Assembly: GCF_040822085.1 (NCBI RefSeq)
Contig: NZ_CP162006.1
Span: 4,092,001-4,156,000 of the forward strand
DNA from: Rhodoferax sp. WC2427
Lineage (GTDB): Bacteria; Pseudomonadota; Gammaproteobacteria; Burkholderiales; Burkholderiaceae_C
Direction: 5' to 3'
Length of the DNA stretch: 64,000 bases
A program made the translations under genes and the position numbers. This document shows positions 18,718 through 28,023 of this stretch, piece after piece. The first letter of the stretch is position 1. Every line of letters starts with the position of its first letter. The notes under the pieces are model-generated. The model was not told the DNA's origin. It searched no databases and saw only the letters and a program-made list of their open reading frames with translations.

Positions 18718-19640
18718 GCGCCCTGCCGGCCCGCTACCGGGGCGTCTTCCCGGTCGCGCCCACCATCTTCCACCCCGATGGCACGCTGGACCTGCCCGGC
18801 CAGAAGCGCTGCATCGACTTCATGGTGGACGCGGGCTCGCACGGCATCTGTATCCTGGCGAATTTTTCCGAGCAGTTTTTGCTGTCGGACGAGGAGCGCG
18901 AAGTGCTGACGCGCACCGCGCTGGAGCATGTGGATGGCCGGGTGCCGGTGATCGTCACCACCACGCATTTCAGCACCGATGTGTGCATTGCCCGCAGCCA
19001 GCGCGCCCAGGCCCGGGGTGCCGCCATGGTGATGGTGATGCCGCCCTACCACGGGGCCACGTTCCGCGTGCCCGAGGTGCAGATCTACGAGTTCTACGCC
19101 CGGCTGTCGGACGCAATCCGCATCCCCATCATGCTCCAGGACGCACCGGCCAGCGGCACGGTGTTGTCTGCCGCCTTTCTGGCGCGCATGGCGCAAGACA
19201 TCGAACATTTAAGCTACTTCAAGATCGAAACCGCCGGGGCAGCCAGCAAGCTGCGCGAGCTGATCCGCCTGGGCGGCAATGCCATCGAAGGCCCGTGGGA
19301 CGGCGAAGAAGCCATCACCCTGCTGCCCGACCTGGACGCGGGGGCCACCGGCGCGATGACCGGCGGGGCTTACCCCGACGGCATCCGCCAGATCATGGAT
19401 GCCTACACCGCAGGCCGCCGTGGCGACGCCGTGGCCGCCTACACCCGCTGGCTGCCGCTGATCAACTACGAGAACCGCCAGGGCGGCATCCTGACGGCCA
19501 AGGAACTGATGGCCGAGGGCGGCGTGATCGCCTGCGCCGCACCACGCCACCCGTTTCCCGACATGCACCCCGAGGTGCGCAAGGGGCTGATCGAAACCGC
19601 CCGGCGGCTCGATCCGCTGGTGCTGCGCTGGGGCCGATAA
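18714..19640 (+). CDS. DHDPS/NAL-family aldolase (2-keto-3-deoxy-sugar acid aldolase candidate)
   Basis: 308-residue class I TIM-barrel lyase of the dihydrodipicolinate synthase/N-acetylneuraminate lyase family. The Schiff-base lysine lies in YFKIETAG; other family stretches are [14 protein letters not shown] and [10 protein letters not shown]. With the preceding dehydratase it forms a plausible non-phosphorylated pathway: L-rhamnonate (or a similar acid) to 2-keto-3-deoxy acid to pyruvate plus an aldehyde. Start ATG 18714 overlaps the dehydratase stop (ATGA). Lysine biosynthesis is unlikely in this setting. A dispersed repeat follows the stop codon directly. Confidence 0.87.
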   Translation: MSALPARYRGVFPVAPTIFHPDGTLDLPGQKRCIDFMVDAGSHGICILANFSEQFLLSDEEREVLTRTALEHVDGRVPVIVTTTHFSTDVCIARSQRAQARGAAMVMVMPPYHGATFRVPEVQIYEFYARLSDAIRIPIMLQDAPASGTVLSAAFLARMAQDIEHLSYFKIETAGAASKLRELIRLGGNAIEGPWDGEEAITLLPDLDAGATGAMTGGAYPDGIRQIMDAYTAGRRGDAVAAYTRWLPLINYENRQGGILTAKELMAEGGVIACAAPRHPFPDMHPEVRKGLIETARRLDPLVLRWGR

Positions 19641-19710
19641 ACAAAAAATGCTATTGAATCAATAGCTTCTTACGCCCATTCCATAAGCGCTAGCAGCCGA
19701 AAAGACTCAA
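19641..19710. repeat. Dispersed repeat copy E (full length)
   Basis: Complete copy: aaatgctattgaatcaatag, cttcttacgcccattccata, agcgctagcagccgaaaaga. It sits between two convergent genes and touches both stop codons. Confidence 0.85.
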
Positions 19711-20051
19711 ACCTTCTTCAAAAAGCAGGCCTTCAGCATGAAGCTGCCTGCGTCCATCTTGCAGTCCACCTCGTGGTCGCCGCCAACCAGGCGGATACTT
19801 TTTACCTTGGTGCCCACCTTGAGCACGGTAGATGAGCCTTTGACCTTCAAATCCTTGATCAGCACCACGGCATCGCCGTTGGCCAGCAGGTTGCCGTTGG
19901 CATCCTTCACCTGCGGTTCGGCATCATCTTCCACATCGATGGCAGCATCCTGGGGCCATTCATGGCCGCAGTCGGCACACACAAAATGGGCCCCGTCGGG
20001 GTAGGTGTTGGTCAGGGTGCATTGGGGGCAGGCAGGGGCAATAGTGGACAT
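19707..20051 (-). CDS. yjdM: YjdM/PhnA-like zinc-ribbon protein
   Basis: 114 residues. An N-terminal zinc ribbon (CPQC ... CADCGHEW) is followed by the PhnA C-terminal domain (VKDANGNLLANGDAVVLIKD, LKVKGSSTVLKVGTKVKSIR). Despite the historical phnA name, its role in phosphonate use is unproven; the E. coli homologue YjdM is of unclear function. Start MSTIAPACPQC at 20051 is preferred because it places the ribbon at the N-terminus. Divergent from fadD. Confidence 0.92.
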   Translation of the reverse strand: MSTIAPACPQCTLTNTYPDGAHFVCADCGHEWPQDAAIDVEDDAEPQVKDANGNLLANGDAVVLIKDLKVKGSSTVLKVGTKVKSIRLVGGDHEVDCKMDAGSFMLKACFLKKV

Positions 20052-20186
20052 GGTGGCTCTTTGGGTAGGACAGGTATTGTCTGGCATACCCGCGACCCGC
20101 TGTCTCCCAAGCGACCAAATCTAGGGACTTGCCCGGTAACGCCCCAGCCCGGCTGCCACCCAGAATCGCTCCTACAAGGAGCCTCC

Positions 20187-21878
20187 ATGGACAAGGTCTG
20201 GTTGAAGAGTTACCCCGCCGACGTGGCGCATGAAATCGACGTCACCCCCTACAGCTCGCTGACCCAACTGCTGGACGAGTCGTTCACCAAGCACGCCGAC
20301 AACCCCTTTTCGGTGTGCATGGAGCGCTGGATGTCGTACCGCGAGCTGGACCACCTGTCGGGCGCGCTGGGCGCGTGGCTGCAGGCCCAGGGGCTCAAGC
20401 CCGGTGCACGGGTGGCCATCATGCTGCCGAATATTCCACAGTTTGCCGTCACCATGGCCGCCGTGCTGCGCGCCGGGTACACCTGCGTCAACGTCAACCC
20501 CCTGTACACCCCGCGCGAGCTGGAGCACCAGCTCAAGGACTCGGGGGCCACCGCCATCGTGATCCTGGAGAACTTTGCCCGCACGCTGCAAGAGGTGGTG
20601 GGCCGCACCCTGGTGCAGCACGTGGTGATGGCCCACATGGGCGACCTGCTGGGCGCGGTGTATGGCCGGGTGGTCAATTTCATGGTGCGCCGGGTCAAGA
20701 AGCTGGTGCCTGCCTTCCAGTTGCCACGCAACGGCACCTTGCGCGTCACGGCCTTCAACCAGGCGCTGGCCGATGGCCGGGGCCGCGCGCTGCAGCCGCA
20801 CCGGTGCACCATGGATTCGATTGCCTTCTTGCAATACACCGGCGGCACCACCGGGCTGTCCAAGGGCGCGGTGCTGACCCACCGCAACATCGTGGCCGCC
20901 GCGCTGCAGACCGAGGCCTGGTTCACCCCTGCGCTGGCGCGGGTGGGGTCCGCCCGCAACGTCAACATGGTGGCCGCCCTGCCGCTGTACCACATCTACG
21001 CCCTGACCACCTGCCTGATGTGCGTACGCCTGGGCGCCCACATCACCCTGGTGCCCAACCCGCGCGACTTCAAAGCCTTCATCGGCATGCTGAAAAAACG
21101 GCCCTTCCACATCCTGCCCGCCGTCAACACCTTGTTCAACGCCTTGCTGCTGCAACCCACGTTCAAGACCATCGACTTCTCCCACCTGTGCGTCACCCAG
21201 GCGGGCGGCATGGCCGCATCCGAGGGCACGGCCCAGCGCTGGCTGGATGTCACCGGCAGCCCCATGGTGGAAGGCTGGGGCATGAGCGAAACCTGCGCCG
21301 TGGGCACCAACAACCCGGTGCTGAGCAAGAGCTTCACCGGCACCATCGGCCTGCCCCTGCCCAGCATCGACCTCACCATCAAGGACGACGACGGCAACGA
21401 CCTGCCGCTGGGCGCCGCGGGCGAAATCTGCATCAAGGGCCCCAACGTCACCACCGGCTACTACCAACAGCCCGAGGAAAACGCCCGCGCCTTCACCGCC
21501 GACGGCTACCTGCGCACCGGCGACATTGGCATCATGGACGAGCGCGGTTACACCCGCATCGTGGACCGCAAGAAAGACATGATTTTGGTCAGCGGCTTCA
21601 ACGTGTTCCCCAACGAGCTGGAAAACGTGATCTCGCTCTGCCCCGGCGTGGTGGAGTGCGCGGCCATCGGCGTGCCCGACGAAAAGCAGGGCGAGGCCAT
21701 CAAGGTGTTCATCGTCAAGAACGACCCGGCCCTGACCGAAGCCGACGTGCTGCAGTTCTGCAAGCAGAACCTCACCGGCTACAAAATGCCCAAGTTCATC
21801 GAGTTCCGCAAAGATTTGCCCAAGTCCAATGTGGGCAAAATCCTGCGCCGCGAACTGCGCACCCCTAGTACAACCTAA
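20187..21878 (+). CDS. fadD: Long-chain fatty acid-CoA ligase
   Basis: 563-residue AMP-forming acyl-CoA synthetase. P-loop-like motif LQYTGGTTGLSKGAVLTH, A5 region GWGMSETCAV, A7 YLRTGDIGIMDERGY, A8 DRKKDMILVSGFNVFPNE and the catalytic lysine stretch KSNVGKILRRELR are all present. It activates exogenous fatty acids for beta-oxidation or lipid synthesis at the cytoplasmic membrane. The ATG at 20187 has AAGGAG upstream. The stop codon overlaps the stop of the convergent GntR gene by three bases. Confidence 0.96.
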   Translation: MDKVWLKSYPADVAHEIDVTPYSSLTQLLDESFTKHADNPFSVCMERWMSYRELDHLSGALGAWLQAQGLKPGARVAIMLPNIPQFAVTMAAVLRAGYTCVNVNPLYTPRELEHQLKDSGATAIVILENFARTLQEVVGRTLVQHVVMAHMGDLLGAVYGRVVNFMVRRVKKLVPAFQLPRNGTLRVTAFNQALADGRGRALQPHRCTMDSIAFLQYTGGTTGLSKGAVLTHRNIVAAALQTEAWFTPALARVGSARNVNMVAALPLYHIYALTTCLMCVRLGAHITLVPNPRDFKAFIGMLKKRPFHILPAVNTLFNALLLQPTFKTIDFSHLCVTQAGGMAASEGTAQRWLDVTGSPMVEGWGMSETCAVGTNNPVLSKSFTGTIGLPLPSIDLTIKDDDGNDLPLGAAGEICIKGPNVTTGYYQQPEENARAFTADGYLRTGDIGIMDERGYTRIVDRKKDMILVSGFNVFPNELENVISLCPGVVECAAIGVPDEKQGEAIKVFIVKNDPALTEADVLQFCKQNLTGYKMPKFIEFRKDLPKSNVGKILRRELRTPSTT

Positions 21879-22618
21879 GCAGCAGCCGCCTGCCGCGCCA
21901 CGTGCACCTGGTGCAGGGTGATCTTGCGCACCTCGGCCTGGCTGCTCTGGATGTGGGCGCGCAGCAGCATGGCGGCCTGGTCGCCGCGGTGGCTGCGGAT
22001 GGCCTTGAGGATCTTGGCGTGCTCCTCATACGTGGCAGTGATGCGCGCCTGCTTGGTGAAGTCCAGGCGACGGATGATGCGGATGCGCTCCGTCACGTCG
22101 CTGTGCACCCGGGCCATCTCGGTGTTGCCTGCGGCGCGCACCAGGGCGCAGTGGAATTCTTCGTCCCAGCGGGCCACGGCAATGCCGTCGGTGCTGCGCT
22201 GGGCCACCGGCACCAGCCAGATGGCCACCAGCTCGTCCAGCAAGGCATGGTTGATCTGGATGTGCGGTGCCCCGGCGCCCGCGCCGCCTTCGCACAGGCG
22301 GTGGGCGGCGGTGGTTTCCAGCACCATGCGCAGGTCGTAAAGCTGCTCGAACTGCTCGAAGTTGAACGGCAGCACGCGCCAGCCGCTGCGAAACAGCACT
22401 TCCACGTAGCCCTCTTGCTGCAGCCGGATCAGCGCCTGCCGCACGGGGGTGCGCGATACGCCCAGGCGCTCGCTGATCTCGTTTTCGGTGAATCGGTCGC
22501 CGGGGACCAGGGTGAATTCGCCTACGTCGCGCTTGAGCTGGGCATAGACCTCGTCGGCGCGCGAGCGGTATACGGTGGGTTCTGCGGGGGGAATGGGGGT
22601 GGGAGTCAAGGAGTGCAC
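21875..22618 (-). CDS. GntR-family regulator (FCD type) of the biuret/triuret locus
   Basis: About 247 residues. The N-terminal winged helix-turn-helix (RADEVYAQLKRDVGEFTLVP, then SERLGVSRTPVRQALIRLQQ) is followed by an all-helical FCD effector domain (RMVLETTAAHRLC, WDEEFHCALVRAAGNTEM, HAKILKAIRSHRGD). It is the last gene of the locus on the same strand as the cysteine hydrolase, so it is probably co-transcribed and acts as its repressor. The palindromes TCTTG-N4-CAAGA in front of both transcription units are the most likely operators. Start is uncertain: GTG 22618 is used here; no good ribosome site is seen and the open frame extends to 22723. Confidence 0.88.
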   Translation of the reverse strand: MHSLTPTPIPPAEPTVYRSRADEVYAQLKRDVGEFTLVPGDRFTENEISERLGVSRTPVRQALIRLQQEGYVEVLFRSGWRVLPFNFEQFEQLYDLRMVLETTAAHRLCEGGAGAGAPHIQINHALLDELVAIWLVPVAQRSTDGIAVARWDEEFHCALVRAAGNTEMARVHSDVTERIRIIRRLDFTKQARITATYEEHAKILKAIRSHRGDQAAMLLRAHIQSSQAEVRKITLHQVHVARQAAAA

Positions 22619-22652
22619 CAGGCAAACTTTAGCAGTTGCAGCGCACTGGCCG

Positions 22653-23318
22653 TCACGGACCTGCCAATGCCCGCAATACCGCCGAGCTGGGGGCCGTCCA
22701 GCCGACGATGCCGCCCTGGGCACGCACCATCTCCAGCGTGGCGGCCTTGAACTGCGGGAAGTAGCTTTCGGTGCAGTCTTCCAGCAACAGACCGTCGTAA
22801 CCCCGGTCGTTGGCCTCGCGCATGCTGGTCTGCACGCAGACCTCGGTGGTCACGCCCATGAACAACAGCTGCCCGATGCCGCGCTGTTGCAGCATCTCGT
22901 GCAGGCCGGTGGCGTAGAACGCGCCCTTGCCGGGCTTGTCGATGGCGATTTCGCCGTCTATCGGAGCCAGCGCCGGGATGATCTGGTTGCCCGGCTCGCC
23001 CGCTACCAGAATGCGGCCCATCGCGCCCATATCACCGATGCGCAGCGCCGGGTTGCCCCGGTTCAATTTGGCCGGGGGGCAGTCGGACAGGTCGGGCCGG
23101 TGCGCCTCGCGGGTGTGCACCACCAGGCCGCCCGCGGCGCGCCAGGCGGCCAGCATGGCCTGGCAGGCGGGCACGATGGCCTCCAGCAGGGCTACGTTGT
23201 TGCCCAGGGTGGCCCCGAAGCCACCGGGCTCGATGAAGTCGCGCTGCATGTCGATGATGACCAGGGCGGCGCGGGAAACGTCCAGCGGGTAATCGAACGG
23301 CAGTGCGGGGATATTCAT
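22653..23318 (-). CDS. Isochorismatase-fold cysteine hydrolase (triuret-hydrolase candidate)
   Basis: 221 residues with the full triad of the family: Asp23 in VIIDMQRDF, Lys131 in [11 protein letters not shown] and Cys161 in [11 protein letters not shown]. It is clearly related to biuret hydrolase: [14 protein letters not shown] and [20 protein letters not shown] mirror the BiuH blocks. A BiuH-like paralogue is encoded two genes upstream in the same operon. Triuret hydrolase TrtA is a known relative of BiuH that yields carboxybiuret, the substrate of AtzEG encoded nearby, so a TrtA-like role is a reasonable inference but not proven. The ATG overlaps the stop of the ABC ATPase gene by four bases. 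Confidence 0.85.
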   Translation of the reverse strand: MNIPALPFDYPLDVSRAALVIIDMQRDFIEPGGFGATLGNNVALLEAIVPACQAMLAAWRAAGGLVVHTREAHRPDLSDCPPAKLNRGNPALRIGDMGAMGRILVAGEPGNQIIPALAPIDGEIAIDKPGKGAFYATGLHEMLQQRGIGQLLFMGVTTEVCVQTSMREANDRGYDGLLLEDCTESYFPQFKAATLEMVRAQGGIVGWTAPSSAVLRALAGP

Positions 23319-24928
23319 GCAGCCTCCTGGTGGTGGTCATGGCCGCCGCCCATGTGTGCGCCCAACACGTGGCGCTCGGCGGTGGCGGCGGGGGTTTCAA
23401 ACACGATGCGGCCTTCGCTCATGACCACGATGCGGTCGGCCAGCTCCAGCAGCTCGTCCAGGTCTTCGCTGATCAGCAGCACCGCGCCGCCGCGGTCGCG
23501 CACGCCCAGGATGCGGCTGTGGATTTCGGCCACGGCGGCAAAGTCCAGGCCGAACACCGGGTTGGCGGCAATCAGCACATTGATCTCGCCCGCCAGCTCG
23601 CGGGCCAGCACGGCGCGCTGCACGTTGCCGCCCGACAGGCTGCGGATGGGCGCGCCCTCGCCCCGCGTCTTCACACCGTACTCCTGGATCCAGTCGCGCG
23701 CCCGTTTGCGCCAGGTGGCAAAGCGCAGCAGGCCGCCCAGGTTCAGCGGCGGCTGGTCGAAGTCGCGCAGCGCCATGTTCTCGGCTACCGACAAATCCCC
23801 CACGCAGGCGTTACGCAAGGGCTCTTCGGGCAGGCTGCGCACCTTGAGGCGGCGGTTGTCGGCACGGCGGGCGGCGTAGGGCTCGCCCATCACCTGCACC
23901 GTGCCGCCCAGGCGCGCGCGCTGGCCCACCAGCGCTTCCACCAGCTCGCGCTGGCCGTTGCCCGAGACCCCGGCCACGCCCAGGACCTCGCCCTTGCGCA
24001 CCTGCAGGCTCAGGCCGTGCAGCGCCAAAGTGCCGCGATCGCCCTGGGCTTGCAGCTGGTCTACCAGTAGGGCTACGGGGGCATCGTCAGCTACTGTTTT
24101 TATAGCTTTTCGTGCTTTATCCATGGGCGTTAGGGCCGTATTTGGCTCTGAACTCTCGCCCATCATGGCCTGGGCCAGGGTGCGGGTGAGTGCCTGCGGC
24201 GCAGCGCCCGCCACCCGGTCGTGGTGCACCGCCTTGCCCCGGCGCAGCACGGTCACGCCGTCGGCGTAGGCCAGCACCTCACGGAACTTGTGGGTGATGA
24301 TGAGCACACTGCACTGGCCGCTCTGGGCGAAGGCGCGCACGTGGCCCAACACCTCATCGGCCTCTTGCGGGGTGAGCACCGAGGTGGGCTCGTCCAGGAT
24401 CAGCAGGCGCGGCTTCAGGTACAGCTGCTTCAACAACTCCAGCTTTTGTTTTTCGCCCGCCGCCAGCTCGGCGGGGCGGGCATCCAGGTCCAGGCTGAAC
24501 GGGGTGGTGGCCAGAAAGGCCTTGAGCTCGGCGCGCTTGGCGGTCCAGTCGATCACCGCAGGCAGGGTGCCTCCCGCCAGCAGCAGGTTCTCGGCCACGG
24601 TCATGCCCGGCGCCAGCGTGAAGTGCTGGTAGACCATGCCGATGCCGAGGCTGCGGGCCACGATGGGGTTGGCAATGTCCTGCTCGCGCCCGTCGATCAG
24701 GATGCTGCCCTCTTCCGCGCGCTGGAAGCCCGCCACGCATTTCACCAGGGTGCTTTTGCCCGCGCCGTTTTCGCCCAGCAGGGCGTGCACCGTGCCGGGC
24801 TCGACCCGCATGGTGACGCCGTCCATGGCGGTAAAGCTGCCGAAGCGCTTGGTCAGCAAATAGGTGTCTAACGCCAGCGCGCCGGTGCCTGCGGGGAGCG
24901 CGCCAATCGGGGTGGATTCGGGTGCCAT
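23315..24928 (-). CDS. ABC transporter ATPase, two-domain, BMP/nucleoside-type importer
   Basis: 537 residues with two nucleotide-binding domains in one chain. The first has Walker [15 protein letters not shown] and Walker [16 protein letters not shown]; the second has the degenerate P-loop [18 protein letters not shown] and signature [18 protein letters not shown]. This is the YufO/RbsA-like pattern of importers that work with BMP-type binding proteins. Two permease genes and the binding-protein gene lie upstream on the same strand. Residues about 261-279, the linker between the domains, are encoded by an in-frame copy of the dispersed repeat. Substrate inferred from context: biuret, triuret or a related ureide. 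Confidence 0.93.
   Translation of the reverse strand: MAPESTPIGALPAGTGALALDTYLLTKRFGSFTAMDGVTMRVEPGTVHALLGENGAGKSTLVKCVAGFQRAEEGSILIDGREQDIANPIVARSLGIGMVYQHFTLAPGMTVAENLLLAGGTLPAVIDWTAKRAELKAFLATTPFSLDLDARPAELAAGEKQKLELLKQLYLKPRLLILDEPTSVLTPQEADEVLGHVRAFAQSGQCSVLIITHKFREVLAYADGVTVLRRGKAVHHDRVAGAAPQALTRTLAQAMMGESSEPNTALTPMDKARKAIKTVADDAPVALLVDQLQAQGDRGTLALHGLSLQVRKGEVLGVAGVSGNGQRELVEALVGQRARLGGTVQVMGEPYAARRADNRRLKVRSLPEEPLRNACVGDLSVAENMALRDFDQPPLNLGGLLRFATWRKRARDWIQEYGVKTRGEGAPIRSLSGGNVQRAVLARELAGEINVLIAANPVFGLDFAAVAEIHSRILGVRDRGGAVLLISEDLDELLELADRIVVMSEGRIVFETPAATAERHVLGAHMGGGHDHHQEAA
24090..24145. repeat. Dispersed repeat copy captured in frame inside the ABC ATPase gene
   Basis: The plus strand reads gctactgtttttatagcttt, tcgtgctttatccatgggcg, ttagggccgtatttgg. 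All repeat landmarks are in order and no stop is created. It encodes the linker between the two ATPase domains. Confidence 0.85.
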
Positions 24929-24941
24929 GGGGTTCCTTGGG

Positions 24942-25631
24942 TTAGACGGCGGCCAGCAGCGCGGCGGACGTGGCGTGTGCACCGAACACGCCGCCCTGCA
25001 TGGTCACCATGTTCAGCGCGGCCTGGTGGTTGGCGGGGTCGGTGGCCGCCGTGCAGTCGGACAGCAGCAGGCACTCGTAGCCCCGGTCGTTGGCATCGCG
25101 CATGGTGGTGTGCACGCACACGTCGGTGGTGATGCCCGCCAGGATGAGGTTCTGCACGCCGCGCAGGCGTAGCACCATGTCCAGGTCGGTGGCATAGAAC
25201 GAGCCTTTACCGGGCTTGTCGATCACCACCTCGCCGGGCAGTGGGGCCAGCTCGGGAATGATCTCCCAGCCCGGTTCGCCACGCACCAGGATGCGCCCGC
25301 AGGGGCCGGGGTCGCCAATGCCGACACCGCCCGCACCAATCTGCCGCGAGCGCCAGCGCTTGTTGGCGGGCAGGTCCGCCAGGTCGGGCCGGTGCCCTTC
25401 ACGGGTGTGGATGATGTGGTAGCCCAAGGGCCGCAGCCGGGCCAGCACGGCGGCAATCGGAGCGATAGGCGCGCGGGTCAGCGCGATGTCGTAACCCATC
25501 ACGTCCACATACCCGCCGACCCCGCAAAAGTCGGTCTGCATGTCGATCACGACCAGCGCCGTGTTGTCGGGCCGCAGGTCGCCGTTATAGGGCCAGGCGT
25601 AGGGGTTGGCTTGCACGAAGAGAGGCGTCAT
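24942..25631 (-). CDS. biuH: Biuret amidohydrolase (BiuH-like cysteine hydrolase)
   Basis: 229 residues. Hydrolyses biuret to allophanate and ammonia. Isochorismatase-fold triad: Asp30 in [12 protein letters not shown], Lys142 in [11 protein letters not shown] and Cys172 in [11 protein letters not shown]. From memory of the characterised Rhizobium enzyme it shares YPWPYNG-like [39 protein letters not shown] and [20 protein letters not shown], so assignment to the BiuH group is strong. The product would feed AtzF encoded in the same locus. Start ATG 25631 lacks a clear ribosome site; a cluster of inverted repeats lies immediately upstream and may have altered the original leader. Confidence 0.9.
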   Translation of the reverse strand: MTPLFVQANPYAWPYNGDLRPDNTALVVIDMQTDFCGVGGYVDVMGYDIALTRAPIAPIAAVLARLRPLGYHIIHTREGHRPDLADLPANKRWRSRQIGAGGVGIGDPGPCGRILVRGEPGWEIIPELAPLPGEVVIDKPGKGSFYATDLDMVLRLRGVQNLILAGITTDVCVHTTMRDANDRGYECLLLSDCTAATDPANHQAALNMVTMQGGVFGAHATSAALLAAV

Positions 25632-25961
25632 ACCGAGTACTCGCATGCGTTCGGAACGCTGTTCAGTGAACGGGCCGAGGGCACCGGGCACCTCCCTCCG
25701 CGAATGTCCCCCGGCTGCGCCTCCTCCTTTATTTCGCTGCAGGAGGCACCCGATACCCTCAACACAGGACTCGCCGTGCCATGCCTGTCGATCCACCACC
25801 GCACTGATGGCTCGCGACGATGGTGTGCTCTGCGCAGCGAAATAAAGGAGGAGCCTCGGCCATAGGCCGGGCGGGGGACATTCGCGGAGCAGAGCACACC
25901 ATCGTCGCGAGCCCACCCCGAATGCCTCCCACAGCGTTGCATCAAATAACACATGGCCATC
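25632..25961. repeat. 330-base gap with nested long inverted repeats inside the operon
   Basis: No gene here. Three perfect inverted pairs: 25721-25740 with 25834-25853 (20 bases, gcagcgaaataaaggaggag), 25698-25712 with 25873-25887 (ccgcgaatgtccccc), and 25810-25833 with 25889-25912 (24 bases, gctcgcgacgatggtgtgct plus ctgc). The arms of the pairs are interleaved, so at least two alternative large hairpins can form. The block lies between the permease and biuH genes and looks like two facing copies of a small non-coding mobile repeat. Confidence 0.8.
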
Positions 25962-26882
25962 TCAGCGCACCGAAGACAGTTCACCCGGGCTGCCTACCGC
26001 CACGCTGCCAGGCTTGCAGGTCAGCACCAAAATCACCAGGGTCAGCACATAGGGCACGGTGTTGAACAGGTGGTAGCCCCAGCCGATGCCCACCGACTGC
26101 ATGGCCGGCCCAATCGCCCCCGCACCGCCAAACAGCAGGCCCGCGCCCACACAGCGCAGCGGGCTCCAGCGCGCAAAAATCACCAGCGCCACCGCGATCA
26201 GCCCCTGGCCGCTGGAGATGCCCTCGTTCCAGCTACCGGGGTAAAACAAGGTGAGCGACGCACCGCCCAAACCGGCCATGAATCCCCCCGCCGCCGTGGC
26301 CGCGATACGGATACCCGACACCGAATAGCCCAGCGCCCGCGTGGCATTGGCCGAGTCACCCGCCAGCCGCACCAGCAGGCCCCAGCGGGTGCGCGCAAAC
26401 GCCCACCACATCGCAATCGCCAGAGCGATGCCGATGGGCAGCAGCGCATTGATCTGCAAGGCCGCCTGCACCACGGTGGAGCTGCTCCAGCCACCCAGCG
26501 CAATGGCTGGAATCTGCGGTGCCTGGGGTTGGATCAAGGGCTTGCCCAGGTAGAAGGCCAGTCCCGTGCCCAGCAGCATCAGCGCAATGCCGGTGGCCAC
26601 GTCGTTGACCCGTGGCAGTGAGCACAGCACGCCGTGCAAGGTGGCCAGCAGCGCACCCGCCATGGCTCCGGCCAGCACACCCAGCCAAGGCGAACCGGTG
26701 AGGTAAGCCCCGCCAAAAGCCGTCATGGCCGACAGCACCAGAACGCCTTCCAGCCCCAGGTTGATTCGGCCGGATTTTTCGGTCAGGCATTCGCCCAGGC
26801 TCACGAACAGGAACGGCGTACCGACACGCAAGGCCCCACCAATAATTCCGGCGAATAAGGCTACCCATTGGTCTGCAGTCAT
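25962..26882 (-). CDS. ABC transporter permease 2 (BMP/nucleoside-type)
   Basis: 306 residues, about eight to ten membrane helices, of the BPD_transp_2 family (TEKSGRINLGLEGVLVLSAM, MAGLGGASLTLFYPGSWNEG, GQGLIAVALVIFARWSPLRC). Such permeases come in pairs in BMP-type importers; the partner is the next gene upstream. The ATG at 26882 has a GGGGG-rich ribosome site. A CCCCC/GGGGG-hairpin repeat separates the two permease genes. Confidence 0.92.
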   Translation of the reverse strand: MTADQWVALFAGIIGGALRVGTPFLFVSLGECLTEKSGRINLGLEGVLVLSAMTAFGGAYLTGSPWLGVLAGAMAGALLATLHGVLCSLPRVNDVATGIALMLLGTGLAFYLGKPLIQPQAPQIPAIALGGWSSSTVVQAALQINALLPIGIALAIAMWWAFARTRWGLLVRLAGDSANATRALGYSVSGIRIAATAAGGFMAGLGGASLTLFYPGSWNEGISSGQGLIAVALVIFARWSPLRCVGAGLLFGGAGAIGPAMQSVGIGWGYHLFNTVPYVLTLVILVLTCKPGSVAVGSPGELSSVR

Positions 26883-26904
26883 AAAGTTACCCCCACGCTC
26901 GGCA

Positions 26905-26967
26905 TTGCATGTACTCGCTGCCCCCCGAGGGGGCCGCGAGCTTGCTTGGGACGGCCCGGCACGGCGC
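26905..26967. repeat. CCCCC-GGGGG hairpin repeat between the two permease genes
   Basis: Stem GCCCCC (26920-26925), loop CGA, GGGGGC (26929-26934), followed by cgcgagcttgcttgggacgg. A related element with ccccctgcaaggggg and a conserved downstream part lies at 43314-43407. No reading frame. Could weaken downstream transcription inside the operon. Confidence 0.6.
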
Positions 26968-28014
26968 TCATACAGCCTCCACCGGTTTACGCATCTTGGC
27001 AAACACCGTTTTCCAGTCCACGTCGCGCAGCGCTTCGCTGGCCAGAATCAGCACAAAGGCAATGCCTTGCAGCACCATCACCGACGCGTCGGGCAGGCCC
27101 AGGCGGCGCTGCAGCAGGCTGCCTGCGGCACCAAAGCCGCCGAACAAAATGGCCACCGGCACGATGGCCACCGGGTTGTGCCGGGCGATAAACGACACCA
27201 GAATGCCCGCGTAGCCGTAGCCCGAGATCAGCGAGGCATTGGCATTGGTATGCACCGCCGCCACCTCCACGGCACCGGCCAGCCCGGCACCGGCCCCGCC
27301 CAGGGCGCAGGCCGTCAAGATCAGTTGCGTGGCGGGCAGGCCCACCAACTGGGCCGCACGCGGGTTGCCGCCCACCACGCGGATCGAGAAGCCCGATGCC
27401 GTCCAGCGCAACCACAGCCCCAGGGCCACGCAGGCCAGCACGCCCAGCACCAGCCCCCAGTGCACGTCCGAGCCCGCAATGCCGGTGATCAGCATGCCTT
27501 CGGGCAGGGAATGGGTGGCGGGCTTGTTCAGGCTGGCCGGGTCGCGCAGCAGGCCCTCCACAAGGTGCTTGAAGATGCCGATGGCGATGTAGGCCAGCAG
27601 CAGGCTGCTGATGGTCTCATTGATGCCCCGCGCCTGCCGCAGCCAGCCTGCCAGCACAATCCACAGCGCCCCGGCCAGCGCGCCCGCTGCGCACACCAGC
27701 ACCGTGCCCGCCATATTGGCAGGCAGCGGCAACAGGCTGGGCAGCGCAGCAGCGGCCAGCCCTCCCAGCACCAAAGCCCCCTCCCCGCCGATGATGACCA
27801 GCCCGGCCCGCGCGGGCAGCGCCACGCACAGGGCGGTGAGCATCAGCGGTGCGGCGCGTTGCAGCGTGTTCTGCCACGAGAACCAGTCGCCAAACGCCCC
27901 CTTGAACAGGGTCAGCCACATGTCCGCTGGGTTGACCCCGGCGAACCAGACGAACACACCGAACAGCAGCAGCGCCAGCGCAATGGCTGAGGTGGGCAGC
28001 AGGATGTCTTTCAT
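26968..28014 (-). CDS. ABC transporter permease 1 (BMP/nucleoside-type)
   Basis: 348 residues with roughly ten membrane helices, BPD_transp_2 family (RAAPLMLTALCVALPARAGL, IGGEGALVLGGLAAAALPSL, ISGYGYAGILVSFIARHNPV). It pairs with the next permease to form the membrane channel of the importer. The ATG at 28014 lies nine bases after the binding-protein stop, so the genes are co-transcribed from the sigma-54 promoter upstream of the binding-protein gene. Confidence 0.92.
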   Translation of the reverse strand: MKDILLPTSAIALALLLFGVFVWFAGVNPADMWLTLFKGAFGDWFSWQNTLQRAAPLMLTALCVALPARAGLVIIGGEGALVLGGLAAAALPSLLPLPANMAGTVLVCAAGALAGALWIVLAGWLRQARGINETISSLLLAYIAIGIFKHLVEGLLRDPASLNKPATHSLPEGMLITGIAGSDVHWGLVLGVLACVALGLWLRWTASGFSIRVVGGNPRAAQLVGLPATQLILTACALGGAGAGLAGAVEVAAVHTNANASLISGYGYAGILVSFIARHNPVAIVPVAILFGGFGAAGSLLQRRLGLPDASVMVLQGIAFVLILASEALRDVDWKTVFAKMRKPVEAV

Positions 28015-28023
28015 GGCGGTGGC

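Noticed and set aside
25632-25961. Insertion sequence or CRISPR array
   Set aside because: No transposase frame, no target duplication seen, and the repeats are inverted and too few for a CRISPR array.
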